Origin: Ciona intestinalis
Taxonomy: Eukaryota > Chordata > Ascidiacea > Phlebobranchia > Cionidae
Length of the DNA stretch: 64,000 nt
Assembly: GCF_000224145.3 (NCBI RefSeq)
Contig: NW_004190365.2
Coordinates: 1-64,000 of the forward strand
Direction: 5' to 3'
Shown: one piece after another, positions 25,201 to 35,900 of the stretch
Layout: every line of letters starts with the position of its first letter
Position numbering within the stretch: position 1 is the first letter of the stretch
Made by a program: the position numbers and the translations under genes
The notes under the pieces: model-generated
What the model saw: only the letters and a program-made list of their open reading frames with translations
Told to the model about the DNA's origin: nothing
The model's database searches: none

Positions 25201-28200
25201 CTTTAAACTTTAAATTCACCTCAATCTTGCTTGTCCTTCCTCCACCAGTGGGCGCACCATGTAAGTACGAGCGCAACTTATCGGGGACTTTGGGGCGTGG
25301 AAGTGCATCACCTGGTGGTTGAACATAGAAACATAATAAAATATGGGGTGGGTTCGCAACCCAAGGGTACCGGGTTCAATGCTCGATACTGTTGTGGGCG
25401 TATGTGTCATTGGGCAAGACAACGAATAGACATTACTTCAACCTAAGCAGCACTCTGGGTGTTGGGGTAATAGAACAACTCTGGTCTAAATCCAGGTTTC
25501 CCTGGCATGCTTTACCATTAGTAGTAGGGCCGTATCCACATAGAAATAACATACCATATGCAATGCAGGTCCGTTGATTCCGGAACTCTTGATCGTTGCG
25601 ATCAATGAAGCACGACCACGATCGCTGGTGCGTGTCCCGAAGCAAACCAAGGGTTCTGATTGGTCAATATTATCAACATCTCGATTCTGATTGGCTGAGA
25701 GTCGGCCGTGACGAAAATAGCTTTTCATCGGCTGAAATATGATGTCTATGTTGGTGGGTTTTAAAATTATTTAATTAAGAATTAGCGATTAATTGTCTGC
25801 TGTTGCTGCCGTAAAATTTAAGTAAAGGCTCTTTTGGAAAAATTATCATTAAATTTTCCTTTAAACAACTAATGTCACAAACCCGTGTTTGACCTTTTCA
25901 CCTCAACGTAACCATGGAATGCATGATTAACCGGTTTGTGATGTCATAATACACCCCGGGGGTATATACAGCGAGTATGAACGTAAGTTGGTGAAATATT
26001 TTGTCGATTCTCGGGATTTCCAACAAACCCGAAATACATCATAAGAATTTTGCAAACCTGGCTTTTTCAATCGCAAACGCATGTTTTAACAACAGTATCA
26101 GATTTTGTTAACCTAATACCACAGTTACGGCTGACAAATTTATTGTTGCTCCCCAAGGATAAAATCGCCCCACTGAAGATATTATGTGCTTGCTGTATCC
26201 ATCTTACCCCACCCAACTATAAGCCATCTTACCCCACAGTACCATCTTACCCCACAGTACCATCTTACCCCACAGTACCATCTTACCCCACAGTACCATC
26301 TTACCCCACCCAACTTTAAGCCATCTTACCCCACCCTACTATAATGTTGAAACATTTAGCTGATTGTTGATAAACAGAAGGCTCAGTGATGCGACAGAGG
26401 TTGTAACAATGGCCATTATTACCAACAATCCCTGGGGAATCACTGTATCTGCTGTTGCCAAGCATTGGGTTGAAACAATCAACCTTTCATGCTTATCTGA
26501 TTCAGCTGGCAACTTATGTGAACACCGATGTTTGAAAGTTGATACAGCCACAGGTTGTTTTCATCACGACGGGGATATCATGAAACAATACATTGTAGAG
26601 AGCGGCACCCAGTGGCCACATCGACATCATATATCGCCACGGAGCCAATACATGGTGTCACTGTTGCTACGAGGTGCCCGGGTGGAGTGGTGGTTAGACG
26701 CTTGTATCGTAACCGAAGGATACCGGGTTCAATGCTCGATACTGGTGGCCGTGCCTGACCTTGGGCAAGACACTTAATGGCAATTTCTCCAACCCAGTGG
26801 TCACTAATAGGTTGTAGCACCCTGGGTGTCGGGGTAATGGGCAACTTTTGCCCAAGTCCCTGATAGCCAAGCCTGCCTTTGCTACAGAACCTCGTAGTTC
26901 TCACTTATATAGAATATTATAATCTTATCAAGGTTAAACATTTTCTCAAAAACTTCTTTTAGAGAAATAAAATAAATACTTCAAAACCTCGATAACGAAA
27001 TCCTCTGTGACATCATAGTTGATCAGCGATGGGGAATCCCCGTTGCCATGGACAACCACGTTGCTCATGCACTCCATCCAGTGGCTCTCAAACAACGGTA
27101 ACGAGCGAACAATTATCCGTTCTAACGAGGAGGGGTCCAACCCCATGTAGACGGGGGTGAGGCGATCGTGTACGTTGCTTACTTCGTGTTTTAATGTGAA
27201 GAATCCACCCCTGGGATGGAAGAGGAATTATTTTATATTCTTACAAATGATATAAATGCTATAGAAAGAAACAAAAAGTGTTAAAATTTGTAAATATCTG
27301 TGAATGGATCATATAAATGTCTTATATATGTTGTGGAAAGACGCAGTAGGTGTTTTTAAACCAATTTAAACACACCCCCTAATACAATAACCCACCCGCC
27401 TGCAACAACAACAATAACCCACCCCCCTGCAACAACAACATTGACCCACCCCCCTGCAACAACAACATTAACCCANNNNNNNNNNNNNNNNNNNNNNNNN
27501 NNNNNNNNNNNNNNNNNNNNNNNNNTGCAGCAACAACAATAACCCACCCCCCTGCAGCAACAACAATAACCCACCCCCCTGCAGCAACAACATGAACCCA
27601 TCCCCCTGCAGCAACAACAATAACCCACCCCCCTACATTCTCCAATGCGAACGCTTGAATAATCGGCCATTTCTCAATCTCAAATTTATTGAACTGTGAT
27701 GTCATAGAGGTGTTTCTTGTTGAATAATAAGGAAACCCAACCAACCGCGACGACTCCAACATAGAAATAAAACTTCGGATTTTAAATTCCTCCAAATCTG
27801 ACTCATCCTGCAATAATTAGACATTATTGTTTGTTTGTTTTAAAGTTGCAAATTGGGAATTTAATTAAACTAACATAACATGATTATCAACATCATATAT
27901 TCCGGCGCCGTGGCTCAGTGGTTGGAAGTATCACAGCCACAACAAGGCTGAACGCTTCCACCAATATGGGTGTATATGTCCTTGAGCCCATTAATGACAA
28001 CCGCTCCACCCCACCAGAATAAATAAGCTACATTCACCAACACATTATGACATCACACAATCCATGTTACGCTTGGACGGCCATGCGCAACAACTCGATT
28101 TACTAAATGTCCGTAAAGTTACGATTCAGCAGAAATTACAAATGCGTCATGGTCTAATGAACGGTATCTTACTCGTAATACAAACCGAACTCCAAAGTTT

Positions 28201-31023
28201 TTACTTTATTTTTTCTTGCAGCATAAGAAGACTTTATGCCACAGTTGGATATTACTCATTTGAGAAGATTATTTAATATTTTTGTCACAACAATCCATAA
28301 AAAATTTAAATTATTAATATTTCTTACTGTAATATAAATCTTAATTTATAGGTATTCGTGCAACTTGAAGCAAGAACTTTGAATTTACGCCAAAGTCGTC
28401 TTATTACCCCCAACATTTGGCATGTGTTACGATCTAACAAGCAGTATTACTTACTGTTTACATCAAAATCCACATTTACCTTGCATTATTGACCTTACGC
28501 TATTTTACTGCAATTTGCAGCAAGGGATTTCGGCCACAGTCAGCGATAACTCCCATACAGTGCAACTTTATAGCCTTTTATTTTTCACACTAATCAATAT
28601 TTAAATAAATTAAACTTTTGAAAGGATTCGCAGATGCATTATGATGTCATAATGGCCTGTGCAAACAATGGTGCGTAACGAGTCAGCAAAACCAACAAAG
28701 TGCCGACTCATAATTAGCATTGTTGTTTTAAACACTCTATGACATCATAATGGAATTGTTAAATAATTAAACATCACAAAAGTTTAATTTTAAAACATTT
28801 TCGCATTATTCGGCTGTTCAGTTAAAAAAAGATATTTTAATTACACCAACATAACATAATAATAAAGTTTATGGCGGACCGCCATAAAAACTTTATTGCG
28901 GCAATCTGGACATTGTATTGCTGAAAAATATTAGGCAGAAAAACACCAGGTTTTTTAGCGGAAAATTATTTTTAAGTTTTCCATCACACCTGGCAGCAAC
29001 TATATATTTCAAATCAATATTATTCACCTGGTGTTCCCCATCTTCATTGGGTGGGGAATATATTTGTAGATTCTTCCAATGGGCGATGTAAGGTAGAATA
29101 TGGTTGTGCAGCGTCGAGCTACAATATACGGCAACACTGGATCGTCGAATCACAATTATCAAGTCTGTCGGAATATTTAAGATCGGGGAAATATTTAAAC
29201 ACAGTTTGTTGAGAGTATTTCAATACACAATCTTTAAAAAAGTAAATTAATGAATTAAATTTATAAACTGCCGTTCCTAACTGTAAAACCATCCTTAAAT
29301 TAAACTAAATACTTCACAATTACAACAAACATTATTTGGATCTGATGTTCAAACATTCACAAAATCTATTCAAAACATTTCCCAAACCAAGAACTTGCAA
29401 ATTGATAAAATTATTGATAAAACAAAACGGACAAAACTTAATAAATACTGAATACTTTATTTATATAAACCCAATAAATGCAGCAACATATAGTACTTTG
29501 ATATAAATTACTAATTTACGAACTAATTTTATTAAAATAAAACACCTAAACAATATTTATTACAAAAACTATAATAAACGAAGCACCACCAAACTGAACC
29601 TACCGTCCAAATCCTCGTCTGGTATTCCCTCCCTGCAAAGCATGGGCCGGTTAAACTGGTTTAACAACCTCCCTGTGTTGATATATTTACCGTGTTCATT
29701 CAAGCGTGATGTGCTTACCGCATGTGGTGCAACTAAGGTAGGCAAACTTTTCTTTAAATTAATTTCGCTTTGTTTTAATAGAAATTTATTATAATCTGTT
29801 ACAGGAATTTTTAAAACTCAAACTTTTCTATATTTTACATCGAACTTTGTTTAAGTACATTTTATTTTGTTCAAATCACAATCCACGGTTGGTTTATTAT
29901 CTATTTGAGTTATGGCTTAATTATACTGTGTCATGGTTTTTTTAACAGCGACGCTTTTATTTGACATTTTACTTAAGTAGTTTTTACTTATATTATGTTT
30001 TGAAACAGTTGGTTTTCTGCTAACTCCCTTCTCATCGTTGTTTTAATTATTTTGGTTTTCACTACAATATTTTACAGTAAAATTCCTGAATGTGTTGATT
30101 GTTTTACCATAAGGGTGTTTAACTTTAGAACAATGACCATTATTACATAACAATCAACTTACTGTTCCAGTTGGTTGATTCTCAGATCATAGAAATCAAA
30201 TAATAAATAATTTGCGAGTTCACGGCATCCTTCGTTATATCTAAGATGAAAACAAAAGATTAAAAAAACCTGACCACTTTAGAAAATTTATATTGATTAA
30301 TGCAAAACATAGCTTTTGCCTCCACGCCAAAGGTTATGGGTTCAAGGCTCGATGCTGCCACCGTTGTGGGTGTATGTGTCCTTGAGCAAGACGGCGGGCA
30401 TGAGGTGTATGAAACAGAACACCCGTGTTATAACGACTGTTGTTATCCCCGCCGTGCGATAAGTTACATAACCGCACCTGCCATCGATACCAAGCACGGC
30501 AACGATTGTATCCTCCGGGCCATCGGTGAGAATCGATTGAATGTTACGAAGTCGGCTACAGCTGAAAGTAACATAGAAACATCATTAAGTAATAAACTTC
30601 GAAACATAATGTCTTGCACAAGGACACGTACGCCCACAATGGTAGCAGCGTTGAGCCTTGAACCCACTACCTCTGGGTTACAGGCAGGCACGCTAAACAC
30701 TATGCCACGGCACCGAACATATATTCCATTAACAACAGAAACAATATTGTTATTCTACTGCTTTTAACAGAAATGAATAATATATGTTTACAGAATGCAA
30801 TCGAAACAATTATTTAAGATCTATGTCTTGCCACACGTGCCAACAATGGCATCAAGCAGTGAACCCGGTAACCTTCACCTTCAACCAAGCGCCCAACCAC
30901 TTCGCCAAGGTGCCAGCCAAATGTTAATATTTATAAACTATTGATATATTCCCACCTAATAAAGGGGTTGAATGTTTGTTGTTGAATATTTCGTTTGCTT
31001 GTCGTCGTCGAGCGTTTCTTCAT
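19244..31023 (-). CDS. DNAAF9: Dynein axonemal assembly factor 9 (shulin)
   Basis: Shulin packages outer dynein arms in the cytoplasm for delivery into cilia and keeps them inactive. Twenty-four exons join in phase to 1,129 residues (human about 1,177): 31023-30956, 30240-30163, 29632-29604, 29164-29028, 27807-27629, 27210-26980, 26009-25902, 25720-25555, 25311-25220, 25057-24875, 24691-24540, 24336-24275, 24218-24122, 23878-23634, 23255-23066, 22816-22797, 22509-22262, 22057-21847, 21597-21422, 21072-20918, 20803-20587, 20175-20031, 19768-19662, 19337-19244. Recognisable stretches: YNEGCRELANYLLFDFY, KFEIEKWPIIQAFALENV, VVTGIPGSHADKL (a P-loop-like segment), DPLPDGIYFNGTHYSSL, and the end KIENREYKDLFE. 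The family is assigned from memory of these conserved stretches. Joins around exons 6-8 rest partly on phase, because splice signals there are weak. The start MKKRSTTTSK gives a shorter N-terminus than in human. One exon has only 20 bases. Confidence 0.87.
19835..19950 (-). repeat. SINE fragment in DNAAF9 intron
   Basis: Reverse copy: CCCATTAGTGACCACTGGG, TTAAGTGTCTTGCCCAAG, CCACAATGGTAGCAGTATCA. Confidence 0.75.
23322..23514. mobile_element. MITE-like element with ~26-bp inverted ends
   Basis: 193 bases bounded by TAGTAGGGTGGGGGAAGATG at the left and, inverted, by TAGTAGGTGGGGGTAAGATG at the right; the match extends over about 24 of 26 bases. The element is flanked by TA and has no coding capacity. 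The interior TTTGGTAGTAAACAAAGA recurs in related copies at about 435, 36366, 54217 and 55843. It lies in a DNAAF9 intron. Confidence 0.85.
24415..24490 (-). repeat. SINE fragment in DNAAF9 intron
   Basis: GGACAACCGATTAATTCAGT, ACCACTAGGTTGGAG, CTTGCCCAAGGACAC: a reverse partial copy between exons 12 and 11. Confidence 0.6.
25360..25545 (+). repeat. SINE copy fused to satellite-like segment
   Basis: Head (GGGTACCGGGTTCAATGCTC) and body (GGGCGTATGTGTCATTGGG), followed by CTGGGTGTTGGGGTAATAG and AATCCAGGTTTCCC, which is the dispersed form of the 97-bp satellite unit. It lies in a DNAAF9 intron. Confidence 0.7.
26197..26343. repeat. 18-bp tandem array of a MITE end
   Basis: CATCTTACCCCACAGTAC is repeated four times, flanked by CATCTTACCCCACCCAACT and ending CCACCCTACTATA. 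The unit is the terminal sequence of the MITE-like family, so a transposon end has been tandemly amplified. It lies in a DNAAF9 intron. Confidence 0.8.
26690..26860 (+). repeat. SINE copy fused to satellite-like segment
   Basis: A-box-like GTGGTTAGACGCTTG, B-box-like ACCGGGTTCAATGCTC, then CCAGTGGTCACTAATAGG and the satellite-like CACCCTGGGTGTCGGGGT. The order head, body, satellite-like segment matches the copy at 25360. Confidence 0.75.
27375..27628. repeat. 27-bp minisatellite beginning at a DNAAF9 splice donor
   Basis: At least eight copies of a 27-base unit on the minus strand, reading GGGTTATTGTTGTTGCTGCA and then a run of G; a 50-N gap at 27476-27525 interrupts it. The array starts at the donor of exon 5 (exon ends at 27629), and every unit repeats the donor-like GGTGGGTTATT and an acceptor-like TTGTTGTTGCTGCAG. 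Confidence 0.9.
27904..28050 (+). repeat. SINE copy with A-box head
   Basis: Starts GGCGCCGTGGCTCAGTGGTT, a clear tRNA-like A-box region, followed by the diverged family body (ATATGGGTGTATATGTCCTT). It is too diverged for a functional tRNA. Confidence 0.7.
28064..28490 (+). CDS. Weak candidate for nested exons on the opposite strand
   Basis: Within a DNAAF9 intron, two plus-strand stretches look mildly coding: about 28064-28180 (LDLLNVRKVTIQQKLQMRHG) and about 28353-28490 after an AATTTATAG acceptor (QLEARTLNLRQSRLITPN). No consistent frame joins them and no family is recognised. They may be remnants of a retrocopy or chance. Confidence 0.15.
29944..30060 (-). repeat. Dispersed repeat family B, reverse
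   Basis: Reverse copy of the family at 6031: ACGCTTTTATTTGACATTTT, AGTAGTTTTTACTTATA, TTCTCATCGTTGTTTTAATT. Confidence 0.7.
30325..30480 (+). repeat. SINE copy in DNAAF9 intron
   Basis: GGGTTCAAGGCTCGATGC, TGGGTGTATGTGTCCTTG, then a tail GAAACAGAACACCCGTG and TTATAACGACTGTTG. A reverse head fragment follows at about 30600-30715 (AACCCACTACCTCTGGGTTA). Confidence 0.8.
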
Positions 31024-31437
31024 GCTCGCTCATGTGGAACTAACGTCCAAATATGGAAATAATTCTTTACCTGTGCCGTAGAACGAAGTAACTATGGTGA
31101 CAAACAAATGAAGAGAAATTATTAAATGTGTTTTAAAATCATGAAAGTGAAAAGAAAGTTTTTGGCTTAAAAATTGAAAATTTTGTTAAAATGAAGTAAA
31201 TTTACAATTAAACAATTCTCTTGAACAGCACAGCGAGAAAAGACAAAAAATTAATGCCTTTCGTGATCATCATATAACAGAGGTGGTGAAATTCTTTAAT
31301 GGTTGCCAAGACAAAGTTTTAACAAATTATCGCAGTAAACACAATTTTTCGCAATAAAATTTAATAATTAAGATTTACATCGAAACTAATTATTTAAAGC
31401 AACGTCCCTCCGCTACAAATTCAGCAACATAAAACAA

Positions 31438-31755
31438 TCACAACATTTTAAACAAACTTTCCGTTTCATCCAAAGTAGACTTGTTCAAATGTTTGTTTTT
31501 ATTATTTTTATTCAATTTTATTTTTTCTTCTTTTGTTTTTTTCTTTTTGTCTTGAATTACAATTTCTTTAACCGACTGAAAATTTGCGTCAATTTTTTCA
31601 ATGTTAACTTTTTGAATGTTTTTCCTTAAATTAGTCGTCACATTCTTTCCGGTAACTTTCGTCCGATTACTTTTTTTGCTGATCGTAAAAACGTTTGTCG
31701 AATTTTTTTTCCCTTGAAGTTTTTTCTTCAAATTCAAAATTTTCTTTTTCGCCAT
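31438..31755 (-). CDS. RBIS: Ribosomal biogenesis factor RBIS-like protein
   Basis: Intronless 105-residue Lys/Asn-rich protein. RBIS (human C8orf59) is a small nucleolar factor needed for large-subunit maturation. The order of short motifs fits that family: N-terminal MAKKK, a central VTGKNVTTNLRKN (human has KPVTTNLKK), IEKIDANFQSVKEI (human VNRVNKAFVNVQKEL), and the end STLDETESLFKML (human NVDEATRLMALL). Length is close to human (about 100). It lies 415 bases upstream of DNAAF9 on the same strand. Similarity is by eye over a small protein, so the assignment is good but not certain. Confidence 0.78.
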   Translation of the reverse strand: MAKKKILNLKKKLQGKKNSTNVFTISKKSNRTKVTGKNVTTNLRKNIQKVNIEKIDANFQSVKEIVIQDKKKKTKEEKIKLNKNNKNKHLNKSTLDETESLFKML

Positions 31756-32635
31756 TTTTAATGAAAATCAAAAAAGTTTTGATCTGAAAATAAAGAAACA
31801 GTAGTTAACCAGAAATATAACATTCAACACATTATCACTAAACCAACGATAACAACAACCTTGTATATAAAGCTACCCACTTGACTGCGAGCATGAGGTA
31901 AACTGAAAATATTTGCAACATATAAACTTAACAAGTCCCTTTCGCAACAATACACACCACGTACGCAACCTTTTTTAAACATTAAAACGGCTTAACTATA
32001 TAATAAACACTTAATTTTATAAAGGCCCCGAATTTCTTACAAAAAATTCTTCGTTCTTCTTAACTTTACTAAAAAATCAAAAAATTTTTCGTTTTTCTTG
32101 TCATGTGGTGAATGTATGCTATTTTTATGGTTCAGCAATTAAGACGTCATGAATGAGATGTTTTAGAATGTTTAAATCAATCGCTTTCAACAATCGATTG
32201 AATGTTTACGTCACAGTGTAAACACGTTTATTATTATGACATAAACAATAATACCCAAGTGTTGCACGTTTCACTTAAACTCAACATCATATACAGTAAT
32301 TTAGAAATAATCTGGAAACACTGTTTTACAAACATTTGTTGAAAACTTCAACCGCTAGACGGCGCTACCGAAGCGCGGCAATAGCGTTACAGGGGACTTT
32401 CCCCTACGTTAAACCGACACCCCGATTAAATATTAAACATTCGACCAATTCGCCAAACTATTGTCTTTGTGACGTTTGGAGATAAGAATAAAAAAAAAAA
32501 ACATTTTTAAATATTTCATAAAAAAATAATAAATACGGGCGATGTATTGTAAAAAGTTTGTTGTCAGGCATAACGTAATATTAAAACATAATATGAGGTT
32601 ATTTATCTTTTTGAATACGATAACGCTGATCAGAT

Positions 32636-32745
32636 TGATTAAAACAACGACGAGAAGAGAATTAGCAGCAAAATTACAGTCGTTAAAACACGCTATGGGT
32701 AAAAACTACTTGAATAAAAATATGTGAAATAAAAGCGTGGCTGCT
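32636..32745 (+). repeat. Dispersed repeat family B
   Basis: AAAACACGCTATGGGTAAAA and AAATAAAAGCGTGGCTGC, a well-preserved copy 230 bases before the receptor start codon. Confidence 0.8.
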
Positions 32746-32774
32746 AAACCAATAACGTCTGGAACATGCTCGTA

Positions 32775-32781
32775 TATAAAA
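32775..32781 (+). promoter_or_regulatory. Possible TATA element of the LDLa receptor gene
   Basis: TATAAAA within CGTATATAAAATATCG, 194 bases before the start codon. In an AT-rich genome this is only suggestive. Confidence 0.3.
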
Positions 32782-32974
32782 TATCGTGAACTTTGAGCAT
32801 GAATACCAATTTGTTCGAGTAAACACAAACAACCAGACAAGCGCTTGGTGACGCATTAAACATGGCTACTATACGTGCGCGCGGTATTTGGTTTCGGAGG
32901 TTTCGAGATTTTGTTGCAAAAAAAGAAACGTTGAGACGACGCGAGCGTTATTCTGTTGGTGCCGATGCGTCGAT

Positions 32975-35900
32975 ATGAAGCGTTTGCTGTTATTGCTCGC
33001 GTTCCATGCTTCAACTGCAACGTGTAAGTAATGTGTGTTGAATTAGTTATAATTAAGTAATATAAACCAACATTAAGACTATAAATTCACCTTAAATTAG
33101 CCGTATATACAGATTGAAGGTTTATAAAATATAGTTTTGCTAAACTTTGTCAAAACAGGAGTTTTCTCGAAACACAACGTTTCATGTTTTACATACATAA
33201 GTTATAATCACGTGGTTGGGTAATTCCAGTAATTATAATGATTGACGCGTAACAATGGCTATTATGACGTTTCAACAGGTTTGTTGAAGTCCTCGTGGGT
33301 ATTTTTGGCAAGTTTTTTATATTTTGTAGATTTTGATACGTAGGTTTATTGGCGTAGTATGTGCATGTCACTTCCGGGTTGTGCGCGCTCAGGCGTGTAT
33401 GAATGGTCGTCACGTGGGTACAGACCGAAACAAATTTGTTTCTATTTATTCCCATGAATACGATGGCGAAAATCATATAGCATAAAAAAGAGAAAAGAAT
33501 TAGCAGCAAAACGAAGTCGTTACATGGGTTGTTGCTGCCAGCAGGCATGTCAAGTCTGATTAAGCTTTTCTGACAAATTTATTACAGATTTGTTGTTGTA
33601 TACAGGAGGGCGTCTTTATCAAGGTAAATGAACTCAAATTATACGTGTAGGAAACAAGGTTGCAATAAAATGTAGCTTGGCTTTATTACAGCTATATAAG
33701 ACTTATATATATCGCCCCGATGAAGACGACCTTAACATGACGTCGAAACGTCGTAGGCAAAGTAATACACTGCTTAAGAAAAACAATATATATGAGTGGA
33801 TAAAACTAAATGTAGCACCCCTTGTGGAAGCGACCAGAATATAAAGTTAAAACATTTCCAAAATAAATATTGGTTTGTGAGAAGGATAATCAAGACGCGT
33901 GTGTTGGTGGGGGTTGTGGTTTATGGGGTTAGTGGGCGGTTGGTGGGGCTGGTGGGGAAATGAGAGTTGTGGGTGGTATACCTTGTGTGGGAAACTTGTT
34001 GTTTTTGGTGTTCGGTTTAAAATCGAGCAAAGAAATCGAATAAATCGACGCCACATAATCGATAAATGAGATCCCCCACCCTTGACAATGAACTTGGTGT
34101 TACTCCGCGTGCATGGCGGTGAATATATACTAGTCACCCATAGCAACGTTCATTATGACTTCACACATGATTTCCCTCACGATCGCCCGCGGCGGAATTT
34201 ATCCCATCGACAATGGCGAAGATTGAGGAATAGTTAAAATACAAATATAGAATACAAGGACGAAACGGCAGTGGATAAAACCCGCTTATTGTATAAGCAA
34301 TATGCAAATATATTCTTTCTATGAATTCAAACTACGTTGCTTATCTGTTACGTCACAATTGCGACATCGTAGTGAAATGTAGTGACGTAATGTGCACGTG
34401 ATGTTTTCGTCCATGATGTCATAACTACGGAATGTTTCGACAGATTTTCGATGTGACGATGGAAGGGAAATTCCCGCTGGGAAATTTTGTGACGGAAAGT
34501 TCGATTGTTACGACGGAAGTGACGAAGTTGGGGAAATATTTTTGCCAAACTACTCCAAATACATGTGAGTGATGACGTAATAGTGAAGTAAATCTATCTT
34601 TTTGGTAAATACCGAAACGGTGCGAATATATATATATATATGGGTAACATTTATATTCAGTTACTTTTACCATTATCGCCCACGTTTACCATTTTAGCTA
34701 TTTCTAAATTTGATAATATTCATATTGACTGCAAACTGCCCCCTCCCCAATAATTCACCCCAAATCAATCAATCCGACCCATCCAACCTCATACCGCTAC
34801 AAGCCTACAATTATCTATAATTTAACCCGCTACAAAATCTACGGACCCATTTAAACGATCATGTTTCGTCTGCCAGACTATAAAGTGTTGGTTTTTAAAA
34901 ATAAAGTGGTTAGTACAAGCCCATATAATGGGCAAGCTTAATTATGTGGTTATTATGATTACGAGACCGATTTATCACCTTTGGTTCATTTATTTATCTT
35001 CAAATATCAAACCTCCGCCAACCACGTGTTATATTGTTTGAATTTTGCGCCAGAATGTGACTCACTGTTTACACACCATAGCCATTGTTGGCATGATAAT
35101 CGCGTTGTGACGTCACAGATGAATATGTTATCCATATACCAGGTTTGTGACGTATTGAATTCGCAACAATGAAAATGAATTATTTGAAATAAATTTAAAA
35201 CAAAAATAGTTTTTGAATCAGAATTCGAGAAAATCGATTGGTAAATATTATTTAAGTCAAGCGGTTGAGGAAAGTAAATATATTTCTATGATAAATAATT
35301 AAATACAGGTTTTAATTATATACGCAATTTCCGTTTTTCGACCAATCTATTATTTATCAGTGCGTGGCTAAATTTAGTTACAAACTGAATTTATTTTAAA
35401 AGATTTTATCTGCGGTTGACGATTAATTAACTTCGGGTTTGTTGGGAATAATAAAGTTTCGGTGTAGCGGAAACGAAAGAAAACAAAAATTACAAATTGC
35501 TTCAACCCAGTGGTCACTAATGGGTTGTCTAAATTGTCAGCCATATATAAAAACAACCACCCATAAAGTTACATGCGTGGTAACTTGTAAGCGGGCAGAA
35601 GTTGTATAAAACACCCGTGTTATAACAGCTGTCAATGCCTTGGCATGCGAGGATAAATAAGTTGCATTTATTTATTTAATCAATTTTGTTGCTCAATCAT
35701 CGATAAGCGACGTCTTTCTCATTATATTTGACCCAGGCAACAAGTGCAAAGGCCAATGTTTTAGGTAAATTTATTTTTATTGCGTTAAAGTTTTCCCCAT
35801 ATACGTCATCAATATTTGTTTATTTGATTTCTATTTCAGCTGCCAACCTCTGCACCATAACCACAGCTGTGCATTGGACCGAGGTTATATTTGTAACGGA

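Larger units (their letters stand above)
31756..32974. other. Intergenic region between RBIS and the LDLa receptor
   Basis: This AT-rich interval separates two divergent genes. It contains CpG-form sites (GACGTCATG near 32140, TACGTCACAGTG near 32210), a family B repeat at 32636-32745 and a possible TATA element at 32775. No further gene is seen. Confidence 0.5.

Noticed and set aside
33847-34146. 99-codon minus-strand frame, Pro/His/Asn-rich
   Set aside because: Read from a G-rich low-complexity stretch in receptor intron 1 and a SINE-free interval; no support.
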